Source: Acinetobacter sp. WU_MDCI_Axc73
GTDB taxonomy: Bacteria > Pseudomonadota > Gammaproteobacteria > Pseudomonadales > Moraxellaceae
Direction of reading: 5' to 3'
Length of the DNA stretch: 64,000 nt
Assembly (NCBI RefSeq): GCF_025562455.1
Contig: NZ_JAHPRO010000013.1
Location: 39,103 to 103,102, forward strand
Shown here: positions 28,569 through 38,113 of the stretch, piece by piece
Layout of the letters: each line of letters begins with the position of its first letter
Position numbering within the stretch: position 1 is the stretch's first letter
Translations under genes and position numbers: made by a program
Notes under the pieces: generated by a model
The model's input: only the letters and a program-made list of their open reading frames with translations
Databases searched by the model: none
Told to the model about the DNA's origin: nothing

Positions 28569-29189
28569 ATGTTGAGTACACGCAAACCGCGCCAGACTCG
28601 CGCCAAAGTCACGGTGGACACCATTATAGAAGCAGGTTTTATCTCTGTCGCCTTGCATGGCACCAGTGGTACAACGACTCGACATATTGCAGATATCGCA
28701 GGCGTAAGTGTGGGATCACTATATGAATATTTTAAAAACAAAGAAGAAATTTACGATGCGATGGCGCACTCTTTTGTGCAGGAAATTCTGGAGATGATCC
28801 AGAATCTAACTCCAGTCATTATGAATATGGAGCTAGAATCGGTCATTGAACTTATTTTCTATACTTTTCGTGACTTGTTAACTCAAAACAACGAACGTTA
28901 TTTGATCTGCTTACGTTACGCAAGTGAGCTTAAATATGACAAATATATCAATCAGATTGAACGTGAACTCATGAATATTGTAATGACATACATGATGAAT
29001 AATCCCAAATATCTGAAAATAAACAATCTTGCAGTGACGGCTTATGTCAGCATTAATAGCGGAATCTTTAATATAGCCCGCCATTTAATTTTGCCCAATC
29101 CGTATATCACGTTTGATGAGTTGGTGCAGGGTTTAAAAACCATGATTATGAGCTACATTAATGCAGAGCTGGCAAAAAGTGAGCGCTAA
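28569..29189 (+). CDS. TetR-family transcriptional regulator
   Basis: This regulator has about 206 residues from the ATG at 28569. It shows the TetR helix-turn-helix: RQTRAKVTVDTIIEAG, then GTTTRHIADIAGVSVGSLYEYFKNKEEIYDAM. The C-terminal ligand domain is divergent, as usual. The start at 28569 is preferred because AAGGA precedes it at 28560-28564; ATGs at 28521 and 28440 are in frame but have poor ribosome sites. It probably represses the divergent PF10118-SDR-monooxygenase operon, which is the common arrangement for this family. Confidence 0.88.
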   Translation: MLSTRKPRQTRAKVTVDTIIEAGFISVALHGTSGTTTRHIADIAGVSVGSLYEYFKNKEEIYDAMAHSFVQEILEMIQNLTPVIMNMELESVIELIFYTFRDLLTQNNERYLICLRYASELKYDKYINQIERELMNIVMTYMMNNPKYLKINNLAVTAYVSINSGIFNIARHLILPNPYITFDELVQGLKTMIMSYINAELAKSER

Positions 29190-29199
29190 ACTGAGATAT

Positions 29200-29688
29200 T
29201 CACGTTTGGCGATCGTCATTTGTGGTACTCAGGTTTTTCACCATAATTTCTAGATTATTGCGAATTAAATAAGCTAGATTCATATCGACACCCTGCAACA
29301 TTTGTTGTTCCAGTTTTTCAACAATTTGATTACATGCCGCTAATTTTTCCAGACCTTTTCCAGTGACGGTCAATAAAATACGACGACCATGCGTTGGATC
29401 TGGTGTTTTTTCAATCCAGTCATTGACCAGCAAGTCTTGTAAAATTTTATTGGCAGATTGAGGTTTGATAAAAGAACGCTCTGCTAGCTTGGCATTAGAT
29501 AAGTTAGGTTTAGCTGCTAAAACTGATAAAGCGGTAAATTGCGGCAAACTAATATTTAAATCTTTAAGATGTTCTGTAAGATGTTTACTAATGATTCGAT
29601 CCACACGGGCAATCATATAGCTGAGTCTTGGTTCATCTTCTCGTTTTTTTTCAATTGAATTTGAATTTCGCATAGGCTTTATCATCAA
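29200..29688 (-). CDS. hcaR: MarR-family regulator of hydroxycinnamate genes
   Basis: This 162-residue MarR-type winged-helix protein has LPQFTALSVLAAKPNLSNAKLAERSF followed by IKPQSANKILQDL (recognition helix) and a wing with DPTHGRRILLTVTG. It lies directly downstream of a transporter gene and next to hcaABCD-like genes. This is the position of HcaR in Acinetobacter baylyi, a repressor relieved by hydroxycinnamoyl-CoA thioesters. A pair of inverted 17-base sites in the hcaK-hcaA intergenic region are candidate operators. The name comes from motif plus context. Confidence 0.85.
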   Translation of the reverse strand: MMIKPMRNSNSIEKKREDEPRLSYMIARVDRIISKHLTEHLKDLNISLPQFTALSVLAAKPNLSNAKLAERSFIKPQSANKILQDLLVNDWIEKTPDPTHGRRILLTVTGKGLEKLAACNQIVEKLEQQMLQGVDMNLAYLIRNNLEIMVKNLSTTNDDRQT

Positions 29689-29729
29689 AATTTAAAGAAA
29701 GTATGAAGCCCTGCCCCATACTTTTCATT

Positions 29730-30962
29730 TTACTTAAGTTGTATACTTTGGCTATGTGCTAACTGTACTGCCTGTTTAGGCTTCCTGACAAGCAACAAGG
29801 CAGAAATTGCAGCGATCAATATCACAGGGATACTTGAGCCTATTACGATCGTAGCACTTTGGCCCAGTGATAACAGAAATCCTGCAAACAACGGCCCTGC
29901 AAATGAACCAATTCGCCCAATAGCAACTGCAGCACCAACACCTGTACCTCGCATTTCTGTTGGATAATACATTGCCGCTAGTCCATAAAGTGCAGATTGA
30001 CCACCGACAATAAACAAACCACAACCCACCGCAGAAAGTGCCAGTAAAGCTACCGTTGGCGAAATTGATAAACAGCAAAGCGCAATCAAAATTCCTGCAT
30101 AAATAAATTTGATAACCGTTGCCATGCGCATCTGATCCAATAACATCCCCATCAGGATTGAACCAAAAATTCCGCCTACGTTGTAACCCATTTGCACATA
30201 GTTGGCTTCAAGTTTGGACAGTCCTTGTGCGCCCATGAGTAGTGGCAACCAGTTCAGCAAGAAATATAAAACCACGAGTGTACAAAAAAAGCTGACCCAA
30301 ATTTGCAAGGTCGACATACGTCTTTCTTTTGCAAATAGCACTTCGAAAAAAGGCGTTGGCGCTTGTGTTTTTTGTTGTAAATAACTTTTTGATTCAGGTA
30401 AATACTTCATCAATAAAGGAATTAACAAGATAGGTGCAATACCGCCTACATAAAAAATATGTCGCCATTCGCTATCACCTGCTAATAACATCGCAACCAC
30501 CGAAGTTAGCAACCCACCAAAAGGGATGCCGCTGTACATAATACTGACAGCAGTCGCTTTTCGATTTTCAGCAACAGCTTCAGAAGCTAGAGTGATCATC
30601 ATCGGTAAAGCGCCACCCATACCCAATCCTGTCAAAAAACGGATAAGCAAAAGCAACGTATAATTTTCAGCATAGGCAGTGAGTAACGACATCACGCCAA
30701 AAATCAGAATACTCAGAATTAAAATTTTCTTACGGCCAACAATATCAGCTAATCGCCCACCAATAATGGCACCAGGCAAGGTTCCAATAATAGCAGCACT
30801 AAATGCCCAAGCCATTTGTGCATTATCCAGCATAAACTCTGCGCGCATTCGCGGTGCTGCCACACCCATTGATTGAAGATCAAAACCTTCAAAGATTGCG
30901 ATGGCAAAACACAGTAGTAAAGTCAGTTTCGCCCTTCCTGACGGATTCAATACTTTATCCAT
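29730..30962 (-). CDS. hcaK: MFS aromatic acid transporter, HcaK-like
   Basis: This roughly 410-residue major facilitator protein has twelve hydrophobic segments. It shows the MFS motif GGRLADIVGRKK between helices 2 and 3 and FEGFDLQSMGVAAPRM near the N-terminus, typical of the aromatic acid:H+ symporter family (PcaK, BenK, HcaK). It should import hydroxycinnamates such as ferulate, coumarate or caffeate. The ATG at 30962 follows an AAGGAAAGGA ribosome site; an upstream in-frame start lacks one. It is cotranscribed with hcaR and divergent from the catabolic genes. Confidence 0.85.
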   Translation of the reverse strand: MDKVLNPSGRAKLTLLLCFAIAIFEGFDLQSMGVAAPRMRAEFMLDNAQMAWAFSAAIIGTLPGAIIGGRLADIVGRKKILILSILIFGVMSLLTAYAENYTLLLLIRFLTGLGMGGALPMMITLASEAVAENRKATAVSIMYSGIPFGGLLTSVVAMLLAGDSEWRHIFYVGGIAPILLIPLLMKYLPESKSYLQQKTQAPTPFFEVLFAKERRMSTLQIWVSFFCTLVVLYFLLNWLPLLMGAQGLSKLEANYVQMGYNVGGIFGSILMGMLLDQMRMATVIKFIYAGILIALCCLSISPTVALLALSAVGCGLFIVGGQSALYGLAAMYYPTEMRGTGVGAAVAIGRIGSFAGPLFAGFLLSLGQSATIVIGSSIPVILIAAISALLLVRKPKQAVQLAHSQSIQLK

Positions 30963-31032
30963 AGTCCTTTCCTTATTTAGACCATATTTCCATAACATTT
31001 TTTATTGTGTTGTGTTTAAATAACACGCTTAA

Positions 31033-31049
31033 AATATCAGTTAAGCTTA
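31033..31049. promoter_or_regulatory. Candidate HcaR operator, left copy
   Basis: The 17 bases AATATCAGTTAAGCTTA match the reverse complement of 31158-31174 at 16 positions. The copy lies 71 bases upstream of the hcaK start, and the partner lies 46 bases upstream of the hcaA start. A matched pair of inverted sites, one per divergent promoter, suits a shared MarR-type repressor. HcaR binding is an inference. Confidence 0.5.
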
Positions 31050-31157
31050 TAAAAAAATCAATAGTATTTTAATATAATTTTTTATTTTTAAAATTTTATC
31101 TATGTTTTTTATATAAATATAAAAAATATTGAATATTTTATAAAAAAGACTTGAATG

Positions 31158-31174
31158 TAAGTTTAACTGATATT
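31158..31174. promoter_or_regulatory. Candidate HcaR operator, right copy
   Basis: TAAGTTTAACTGATATT is the inverted partner of the site at 31033-31049 (16 of 17 positions). It lies just upstream of the hcaA ribosome site, where bound repressor would block transcription of hcaABCDE. Confidence 0.5.
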
Positions 31175-31219
31175 AAATTAAATCCAGAACAACACAATTG
31201 TCATTCAAGGAGAATACAC

Positions 31220-32053
31220 ATGACATACGAAAACCGTTGGGAAACCGTTGATGTACAATTAGAAAATGGTATTGCATGGGTGACATTCAACCGTCCAGAA
31301 AAGAAAAATGCGATGAGTCCAACCCTTAACCGCGAAATGATTGATGTACTCGAAACATTAGAACTTGATGCTAAAGCACGAGTACTGGTACTCACAGGTG
31401 CGGGAGACTCATGGACAGCAGGTATGGATTTAAAAGAATATTTCCGTGAAGTCGACGCTCAACCCGAAATTTTTCAGGAACGTATTCGCCGTGACTCGTG
31501 CCGCTGGCAATGGCAGTTACTCAGAATGTATTCAAAACCCACCATCGCGATGGTAAATGGTTGGTGTTTTGGTGGCGGTTTTTCACCATTAGTTGCTTGT
31601 GACCTTGCAATTGCTGCAGATGAAGCAACCTTTGGTTTATCTGAAGTCAACTGGGGCATCCCACCGGGTAACCTTGTCAGCAAAGCAATGGCTGATACAG
31701 TTGGACACCGTGCCTCGTTGTATTACATCATGACTGGTAAAACGTTTAGTGGTAAAGAAGCTGAAAATATGGGCTTGGTCAATAAAAGCGTACCACTAGA
31801 TCAGTTAAAAGCAGAAGTCACTGAACTGGCACAATGTCTACTTGAAAAAAACCCAGTGGTACTGCGCACAGCTAAAAATGGCTTTAAACGTTGCCGTGAA
31901 CTGACTTGGGACCAAAACGAAGATTATTTATATGCCAAACTGGATCAATGTATTCATCGTGATACAGAAGGTGGTCGTCAGGAAGGCATGAAACAATTCT
32001 TGGACGAAAAATCGATTAAACCAGGTTTACAAAGCTACAAACGTACTGGTTAA
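31220..32053 (+). CDS. hcaA: Hydroxycinnamoyl-CoA hydratase-lyase
   Basis: This 277-residue crotonase-fold enzyme hydrates p-hydroxycinnamoyl-CoA (feruloyl-, coumaroyl-, caffeoyl-CoA) and splits off acetyl-CoA, giving the benzaldehyde. The oxyanion-hole segments WTAGMDLKEYF and NGWCFGGGFSP and the catalytic region FGLSEVNWGIPPGNLVSKA are those of Pseudomonas Ech and Acinetobacter HcaA. The ATG at 31220 follows AAGGAGA at 31208-31213; an earlier in-frame ATG at 31151 overlaps the presumed operator. It is the first gene of the hca operon, upstream of the aldehyde dehydrogenase that uses its product. Confidence 0.95.
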   Translation: MTYENRWETVDVQLENGIAWVTFNRPEKKNAMSPTLNREMIDVLETLELDAKARVLVLTGAGDSWTAGMDLKEYFREVDAQPEIFQERIRRDSCRWQWQLLRMYSKPTIAMVNGWCFGGGFSPLVACDLAIAADEATFGLSEVNWGIPPGNLVSKAMADTVGHRASLYYIMTGKTFSGKEAENMGLVNKSVPLDQLKAEVTELAQCLLEKNPVVLRTAKNGFKRCRELTWDQNEDYLYAKLDQCIHRDTEGGRQEGMKQFLDEKSIKPGLQSYKRTG

Positions 32054-32089
32054 CTTCTGATTTTTATTGGCAATGTAAGGATACACCCC

Positions 32090-33541
32090 ATGCAAAATGT
32101 ACAGTTACTTATTCACGGTCAATCTGTTGATGCATCCAATCGTAAAACGTTTGAACGTATTAGCCCAATTGATGGTCAGATTGCCAGTGTTGCTGCTGCG
32201 GCAACACTTGAAGATGTTGATCAGGCTATTGAGTCGGCAAGTCAGGCATTTCAGGTTTGGTCCAAATTATCACCAACTGAACGGCGTTTACGTTTATTAA
32301 AAGCAGCCGATTTAATGGATCAAAAAACCGATCAATTTATTCAGATTGGTATGCGTGAAACAGGTTCAACTGCAATATGGTATGGGTTTAACGTACATCT
32401 TGCAGCCAATATGTTACGTGAAGCTGCAGCAATGACCACCCAAATTGATGGCAGTCTGATTCCATCTGATATTCCTGGCAATCTGGCAATGGGTGTACGC
32501 GTTCCTTGTGGTGTGGTGGTTGGAATTGCACCATGGAATGCACCGATCATTTTAGCAACGCGTGCACTGGCTATGCCACTTGCTTGTGGCAATACCGTGG
32601 TTTTAAAAGCATCCGAAGCCTGCCCTGCAACACAACGGTTAATTGGTCAAGTTTTACATGAAGCTGGCATCGGTGAAGGCGTCGTCAACGTCATTACACA
32701 TGCAGCAGAAGATGCACCTGCCATTGTCAAACGCCTGATTGAACATCCTGCGGTAAAACGAATTAACTTCACTGGCTCAACCAAAGTGGGGAAAATTATT
32801 GCTGAAACTGCAGCAAAGTATCTGAAACCTGTATTACTTGAACTAGGTGGAAAAGCTCCAGTCGTTGTTCTGGACGATGCTGATATAGATGAAGCAGTCA
32901 ATGCCATTGCATTTGGCGCATTTTTCAATCAAGGACAAATCTGTATGTCAACTGAACGTGTTTTGGTTCAAGATGGTATAGCTGATCAATTTATAGAAAA
33001 ACTGATTGCAAAAACCAAGTCACTGAAAGCAGGTAATCCAACCGTTCAAAATAATGTGTTAGGTGTGCTTGAAAGTAGTCGTGCAGCACAACGCATTCAA
33101 AGTCTACTTGAAGATGCAAAAAACAAAGGAGCAGATTTACCTTTAGGGATTCAGATTCAAGATACAACCATGCAGCCAACATTGGTACTGAATATTCAAC
33201 CCGATATGTTGCTGTATCGCGAAGAGTCATTTGGTCCTATATGCACAGTACAACGTTTTGAGACGCTTGAAGAAGGTATTGCACTCGCCAATGACAGTGA
33301 ATTTGGCTTATCTGCTGCGGTGTTTAGCCAAAATCTGGCACATGCGCTAGAGGTGGCGAAACAAATTGATTCTGGAATTTGCCATATCAACGGGGCAACC
33401 GTGCATGATGAAGCACAAATGCCATTTGGTGGAACCAAATCAAGCGGTTATGGACGTTTTGGAAGTAAGGCTTCCATCGCTGAATTTACCGAATTGAGAT
33501 GGATCACAGTTCAAACTCAATCACGGCAGTATCCGATTTAG
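32090..33541 (+). CDS. hcaB: Hydroxybenzaldehyde/vanillin dehydrogenase
   Basis: This 483-residue aldehyde dehydrogenase oxidises hydroxybenzaldehydes such as vanillin, protocatechualdehyde and p-hydroxybenzaldehyde to the acids, which enter the protocatechuate pathway. It shows GVVVGIAPWNAPIIL, the NAD-phosphate motif FTGSTKVGKII, the catalytic Glu in LELGGKAPVVVL, the nucleophile Cys in FFNQGQICMSTER and a C-terminal MPFGGTKSSGYGRFG. TAAGGA precedes the ATG. It lies 36 bases after hcaA in the same operon; the substrate assignment is from context. Confidence 0.93.
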   Translation: MQNVQLLIHGQSVDASNRKTFERISPIDGQIASVAAAATLEDVDQAIESASQAFQVWSKLSPTERRLRLLKAADLMDQKTDQFIQIGMRETGSTAIWYGFNVHLAANMLREAAAMTTQIDGSLIPSDIPGNLAMGVRVPCGVVVGIAPWNAPIILATRALAMPLACGNTVVLKASEACPATQRLIGQVLHEAGIGEGVVNVITHAAEDAPAIVKRLIEHPAVKRINFTGSTKVGKIIAETAAKYLKPVLLELGGKAPVVVLDDADIDEAVNAIAFGAFFNQGQICMSTERVLVQDGIADQFIEKLIAKTKSLKAGNPTVQNNVLGVLESSRAAQRIQSLLEDAKNKGADLPLGIQIQDTTMQPTLVLNIQPDMLLYREESFGPICTVQRFETLEEGIALANDSEFGLSAAVFSQNLAHALEVAKQIDSGICHINGATVHDEAQMPFGGTKSSGYGRFGSKASIAEFTELRWITVQTQSRQYPI

Positions 33542-33646
33542 AGGTTAATTTAACTTGAGCGGTTAAATGACAACAATAAACGTTTAATAAAAAATTGCAT
33601 GATGCAAACACAAGCGCAATGATGCGCTTTCCACGGAGTGAAAGAA

Positions 33647-35524
33647 ATGCAAATGAATGCCACTCAAACACAAGACCGCGAACGGTTGGTTAAACTTGGA
33701 TCACACGATATCACTTATAGATATCAAGATCAGGTACTTTATATTGAACCTAAAGAACAGTTAAAACCTTATCCACAAAAATTAACTGATCGGCTGATTC
33801 ATTTTGCCAAGACTCAACCTGAGCACATTTTCGCAGCTAAACGCAATGCTGAAGGGCAATGGATCAAACTAAGTTATGCCGACACCTTGCAACGTGCGTG
33901 GCATATTGCGCAGGCATTACACCGACGTGATTTAAATCAGGAACGACCATTGCTGATTCTTTCGGGAAATGATCTGGAGCATCTAACGCTGTCCATGGGT
34001 GCTATGTTAGCGGGGGTTCCCTTTTCTGCTATTTCCCCTGCTTATTCTTTGATTTCTCAAGATTTTAGCAAACTCAAACATGTCTTTGACGTCCTCACAC
34101 CTGGTCTGGTCTATGCCAGTGATGGCAATGCATTTGCCAAAGCGATTCAAGCCTGTGCACCATCTGATGTTGAAATCGTAACCAATAAAGGGATTTTGGC
34201 GAGTCAAGCTTGTACCTCTTTCCAATCGTTACTCGATACGCCTGTTACCGATGTTCAGGAGTTTTATCAAACACTTGATGAACATCAAATTGCCAAATTT
34301 TTGTTTACTTCTGGTTCAACCAAATTACCTAAAGCTGTACCCACCACGCATTTAATGCTGTGTGTAAATCAGCAGATGTTATTACAAACTTTCCCAGAGT
34401 TTGAGAAAACACCGCCTGTATTACTGGATTGGTTATCTTGGCATCATACCTTTGGGGGAAGTCATAATGTTGGCATCGCTCTTTATAACGGCGGCACTAT
34501 TTATATTGACGATGGAAAACCAGTTGCAGGTAAGTTTGATGAAACCATTCGCAATCTAAAGGAAATCTCCCCTACTGTATATTTTAATGTACCTAAAGGC
34601 TGGGAGGAACTGACCGAAGCCCTAGAGAAAGATGCAGAACTTCGTGATCGCTTCTTTGCCCGAGTAAAAATTTTATTCTTTGCTGGCGCAGCTTTATCAG
34701 AAGCAGGCTGGAATCGTCTAGATAAAATTGCTCAGGCGCATTGTGGGGAAAAAATCAGGATTATGAGTGGATTAGGCATGACTGAAACTGCTCCATCCTG
34801 TGCATTTACCACAGGACCACGTGTCATGGCAGGTTTTATTGGTTACCCAGCACCCGGCTGCGAAATCAAACTGGTACCACACGGCGATAAAATGGAATTT
34901 TGTGTACGTGGTCAACACGTCATGCATGGTTATTGGCGTTTAAAGTCTGATCAGCAAAGCACTATATTTGATGACGAAGGTTTTTTCCATACAGGGGATG
35001 CGGTGCGTCTGGTCGATCCAACTGATCCAACTCAGGGACTAATGTATGACGGTCGCATTGCTGAGGATTTTAAGCTTAATACAGGGACTTTTGTCAATGT
35101 GGGAACCTTACGCAATAAAGTCCTTATTCAGGGTAACTTACTGATTCAAGATGTTTGTATTACAGGGTCTAACCTAAATGCCATTGGTTTCCTTATTTTT
35201 CCAAAACTGGAAGCTTGTGCAGAATATGCAGGTTTAACTTTTAAGGATCATCCTGCCGATGAAATTTTAAAACATCCTAAGGTACAGCAATGGTTCCGTC
35301 AATTTTTATTGAATTTTAATAAAGATGCGACGGGTAGCTCCAATCGAGTATCCATGCTGTATTTGATGACTGAACCACCACAACTGGATTTAGGAGAAAT
35401 CACGGATAAAGGTAATCTAAATCAAAGCAATATTACCAAGCGACGAACGGACTTAATTGATGAGCTTTATCAAAAGCAAACGGATAATCCTTTGATTCTT
35501 CGGGTTCCCACCATAAATAACTAA
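33647..35524 (+). CDS. hcaC: Hydroxycinnamate-CoA ligase (feruloyl-CoA synthetase)
   Basis: This 625-residue AMP-forming acyl-CoA synthetase of the ANL superfamily activates the hydroxycinnamate with CoA, the entry step of the pathway. The P-loop FTSGSTKLPKAVPTTH (about 225), SGLGMTETAPSCAF (about 378) and TGDAVRLVDP followed by YDGRIAEDFKLNTGTFV (about 450-475) are seen, with a C-terminal Lys in GEITDKGNLNQ. The ATG at 33647 is chosen because GGAG is 8 bases away at 33635-33638. The order hcaA-hcaB-hcaC matches A. baylyi. Confidence 0.92.
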   Translation: MQMNATQTQDRERLVKLGSHDITYRYQDQVLYIEPKEQLKPYPQKLTDRLIHFAKTQPEHIFAAKRNAEGQWIKLSYADTLQRAWHIAQALHRRDLNQERPLLILSGNDLEHLTLSMGAMLAGVPFSAISPAYSLISQDFSKLKHVFDVLTPGLVYASDGNAFAKAIQACAPSDVEIVTNKGILASQACTSFQSLLDTPVTDVQEFYQTLDEHQIAKFLFTSGSTKLPKAVPTTHLMLCVNQQMLLQTFPEFEKTPPVLLDWLSWHHTFGGSHNVGIALYNGGTIYIDDGKPVAGKFDETIRNLKEISPTVYFNVPKGWEELTEALEKDAELRDRFFARVKILFFAGAALSEAGWNRLDKIAQAHCGEKIRIMSGLGMTETAPSCAFTTGPRVMAGFIGYPAPGCEIKLVPHGDKMEFCVRGQHVMHGYWRLKSDQQSTIFDDEGFFHTGDAVRLVDPTDPTQGLMYDGRIAEDFKLNTGTFVNVGTLRNKVLIQGNLLIQDVCITGSNLNAIGFLIFPKLEACAEYAGLTFKDHPADEILKHPKVQQWFRQFLLNFNKDATGSSNRVSMLYLMTEPPQLDLGEITDKGNLNQSNITKRRTDLIDELYQKQTDNPLILRVPTINN

Positions 35525-35600
35525 ACATTTGAAATAAAGTAAAAAAGTTCAAATTTAATTTTGAGCTTTATCCTTAGTTTTGCCCTAAAAAAGGTGAAAT

Positions 35601-36740
35601 ATGCAGCACGATACGGAATTTGAACTATTTCGGGATAACTATCGACGGTTTTTAAAAGAACATGTTGCACCCTACTATGAACTCTGGGAGCAAGAGGCTC
35701 TGATTCCAAGAAATATTTGGAATCAACTGGGTGAAAATGGATTTTTGTGTGTTGATGTTCCCGAAGAATATGGCGGCTACGGTGCACCTATTCACTATTC
35801 ACTTATGCTCGTTCAAGAAACTGCACAGGCGGGATTTACATCTCTGGCAGTTGCTATTGGCGGCCAAAATGAATTGGTCTCTCCTTATATCCAAAATATT
35901 GGAAGTGAAGAGCAGAAAAAATACTGGCTCCCTAAAATGGTAAGTGGAGAAGTCGTCACTGCAATTGCTATGACTGAAGCCAATGCAGGGTCTGACTTAC
36001 AAGCAATTCGTACTCAAGCAGTTTTAAAAGATGATAATTATCTGATTGATGGTTCAAAAACCTTTATATCTAACGGTCTCCATGCCGATTTAATCGTACT
36101 GGTAGCTAAAACTGATCCTCAGGCACGTGCTAAAGGAATCTCACTTTTTTTAGTTGATGCTCATCTAACTGGCGTAACCAAAGGACGCTCACTGAAAAAA
36201 ATTGGTTTACATGCACAAGACACCGCAGAACTTTTTTTCGATCAGGTTAAAGTTCCTGTCTCACAACGTTTAGGTGACGAGGGACAAGGCTTTTCTTACC
36301 TGATGCAGGAATTACCACGTGAGCGTTTAAGTATTTCCATGATGGCGCTTGGTTCCATTTTAGGTGCTATTCAACTGACTAAAGATTATGTATTACAACG
36401 CAAAGCTTTTGGACAGCATTTAAGTCAGATGCAAAATACACGTTTTGTGCTTGCCAATGCTCAAATTAAGGCCAAAGCTGCACAAGCTTTTGTAGATCAG
36501 TGCGCTGAACTGTATAGCCAACATCAACTCAGTGTTAATCACGTTGCAGCCTTGAAATGCTTTATTACCGATACTCAATGTGAAGTGATTGACCAATTGC
36601 TACAACTCTTTGGGGGTTATGGCTATATGCAGGAGTATCCGATTTCACGTTTCTTTGTCGATGCCCGCGTACAAAAAATTTACGGTGGAACCAACGAGAT
36701 TATGAAAGAAATCGTGGCGCGTGAACTCTTGGGGAAATAA
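35601..36740 (+). CDS. hcaD: Acyl-CoA dehydrogenase, HcaD-like
   Basis: This 379-residue FAD enzyme matches the acyl-CoA dehydrogenase family: AMTEANAGSDLQAIRT (about 123-138, FAD/substrate site), RKAFGQHLSQMQNTRF (about 265) and a C-terminal QLFGGYGYMQEYPISRF and IYGGTNEIMKE. The catalytic Glu is not in the C-terminal YGGT segment, where medium-chain enzymes carry it. Instead Glu241 in PRERLS lies at the alternative site used by long-chain and isovaleryl-CoA dehydrogenases. HcaD probably desaturates phenylpropanoyl-CoA thioesters, feeding dihydro compounds into the hydratase-lyase. Electrons should go to the ETF encoded at 10991-12696. Confidence 0.9.
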   Translation: MQHDTEFELFRDNYRRFLKEHVAPYYELWEQEALIPRNIWNQLGENGFLCVDVPEEYGGYGAPIHYSLMLVQETAQAGFTSLAVAIGGQNELVSPYIQNIGSEEQKKYWLPKMVSGEVVTAIAMTEANAGSDLQAIRTQAVLKDDNYLIDGSKTFISNGLHADLIVLVAKTDPQARAKGISLFLVDAHLTGVTKGRSLKKIGLHAQDTAELFFDQVKVPVSQRLGDEGQGFSYLMQELPRERLSISMMALGSILGAIQLTKDYVLQRKAFGQHLSQMQNTRFVLANAQIKAKAAQAFVDQCAELYSQHQLSVNHVAALKCFITDTQCEVIDQLLQLFGGYGYMQEYPISRFFVDARVQKIYGGTNEIMKEIVARELLGK

Positions 36741-36822
36741 TTCAAATTTTAACAAGGAAGCAAGACAGAAAGAATAAACCAGTCTTGCTTAAAACAACAA
36801 TGATATTTCAGGATGAAATGCC

Positions 36823-38073
36823 ATGTCTAAATTATGGATGTACTCCACGCTTATGCTTTCTAACTCTGTATTTGCGGGGAATTTTATCGATAACAGTAGC
36901 GTTGAACTTACCACGCGCAACTTCTACTTTGACCGCGATTATCAGGAGGTTTCCAAATATCCAGCAGCAAAAGACTGGACTCAGGGCTTTATTTTCAAAG
37001 CAAATTCGGGCTATACCGAAGGAACATTAGGTTTTGGTCTGGATATTTTAGCGACAGCAGGTTTTAAGCTGGATGCCAGTGCAAAATACGCTGGAACTGG
37101 AAATCTACCACGAAACACCGTCACTAATGAACCTGTTTCAAGTTATGGCGAAATTGGCGTCACAGGTAAAGCTAAAATTAGTCAGACTGAACTTAAGATA
37201 GGAACACTAAGGCCGATGAATCCTGTCTTAGTGGCCTCTCCTGCACGGTTGCTACCACAAACCTATCGTGGAATTTCACTTGAATCCAAAGACTTAAAAG
37301 ACTTTGAACTACAGGCTGCTTATATTGATAAGGTTAACCATCGCGATTCAACCAATTTTGAAAATATCAAAATTTCAGCCGTAAATGGACGTTTTAAAAG
37401 TGCTGAAACCGATGGACTTTATTATGCAGGAAGTTATTATCATGTAAATCCAAACTTACGCTTAGGACTGTTTTATTTGGATGTTAATAATCTTTACGAT
37501 CAATGGACTACAGGTTTTCTGTACAAATGGGATATCAATCCAACAACCCGATTGAGTAGTTATCTACATTATTATCGGAGTCGTGATGAAGGACAGGCAA
37601 AAGCAGGTTTAGTCGATAATGACTTATATCATGCGCATTTTGAACTTAAACATCAAAATCATAAATTTATTTTTGGGACATTTCAGCATCATGGGGAAAC
37701 TGCATTTCCCTATTTGACAGGCGGCGAAACAGGTCTATTGATTGATACTTGGCCCGGAGAATTTCTCAACCCTAAAGAACAAGCCTATAGCTTCCGTTAT
37801 GAATATGATTTTAAAGATTATGTCCCTGGTTTGCGCTTTATGACTCGCTATACCATGGGGCGTAATATTTATGCGCCAAATCTGGGTGGAACCAACCTAA
37901 AAGAGCGTGAAACTGATTTTGATCTTGGCTATACCATTCAAAGTGGCTGGCTTAAAAATCTGGGACTTCGCGCACGTTATGCAATCTACGACAATAACAT
38001 GTCCGCGAATGCCAACATCAAACCTGTGAATGAAACTCGTATTAATATTGATTACACATGGAAATTTAAATAA
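36823..38073 (+). CDS. hcaE: OprD-family outer membrane porin
   Basis: This 416-residue protein has a signal peptide (MSKLWMYSTLMLSNSVFA before GNFIDNS) and many alternating aromatic/glycine beta-strands, with OprD-type segments such as NFYFDRDYQ, KLDASAKYAGTGNLP and a C-terminal RINIDYTWKFK ending in an aromatic-containing strand. OprD proteins form substrate-specific channels for acids. It is placed after hcaD in the hca operon, as in A. baylyi, where hcaE encodes a potential porin. It probably admits hydroxycinnamates across the outer membrane; the specificity is inferred. Confidence 0.85.
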   Translation: MSKLWMYSTLMLSNSVFAGNFIDNSSVELTTRNFYFDRDYQEVSKYPAAKDWTQGFIFKANSGYTEGTLGFGLDILATAGFKLDASAKYAGTGNLPRNTVTNEPVSSYGEIGVTGKAKISQTELKIGTLRPMNPVLVASPARLLPQTYRGISLESKDLKDFELQAAYIDKVNHRDSTNFENIKISAVNGRFKSAETDGLYYAGSYYHVNPNLRLGLFYLDVNNLYDQWTTGFLYKWDINPTTRLSSYLHYYRSRDEGQAKAGLVDNDLYHAHFELKHQNHKFIFGTFQHHGETAFPYLTGGETGLLIDTWPGEFLNPKEQAYSFRYEYDFKDYVPGLRFMTRYTMGRNIYAPNLGGTNLKERETDFDLGYTIQSGWLKNLGLRARYAIYDNNMSANANIKPVNETRINIDYTWKFK

Positions 38074-38113
38074 CGCTGATAGGCTCTAGATCATCTGGAG
38101 CCTGCTTTACTCT

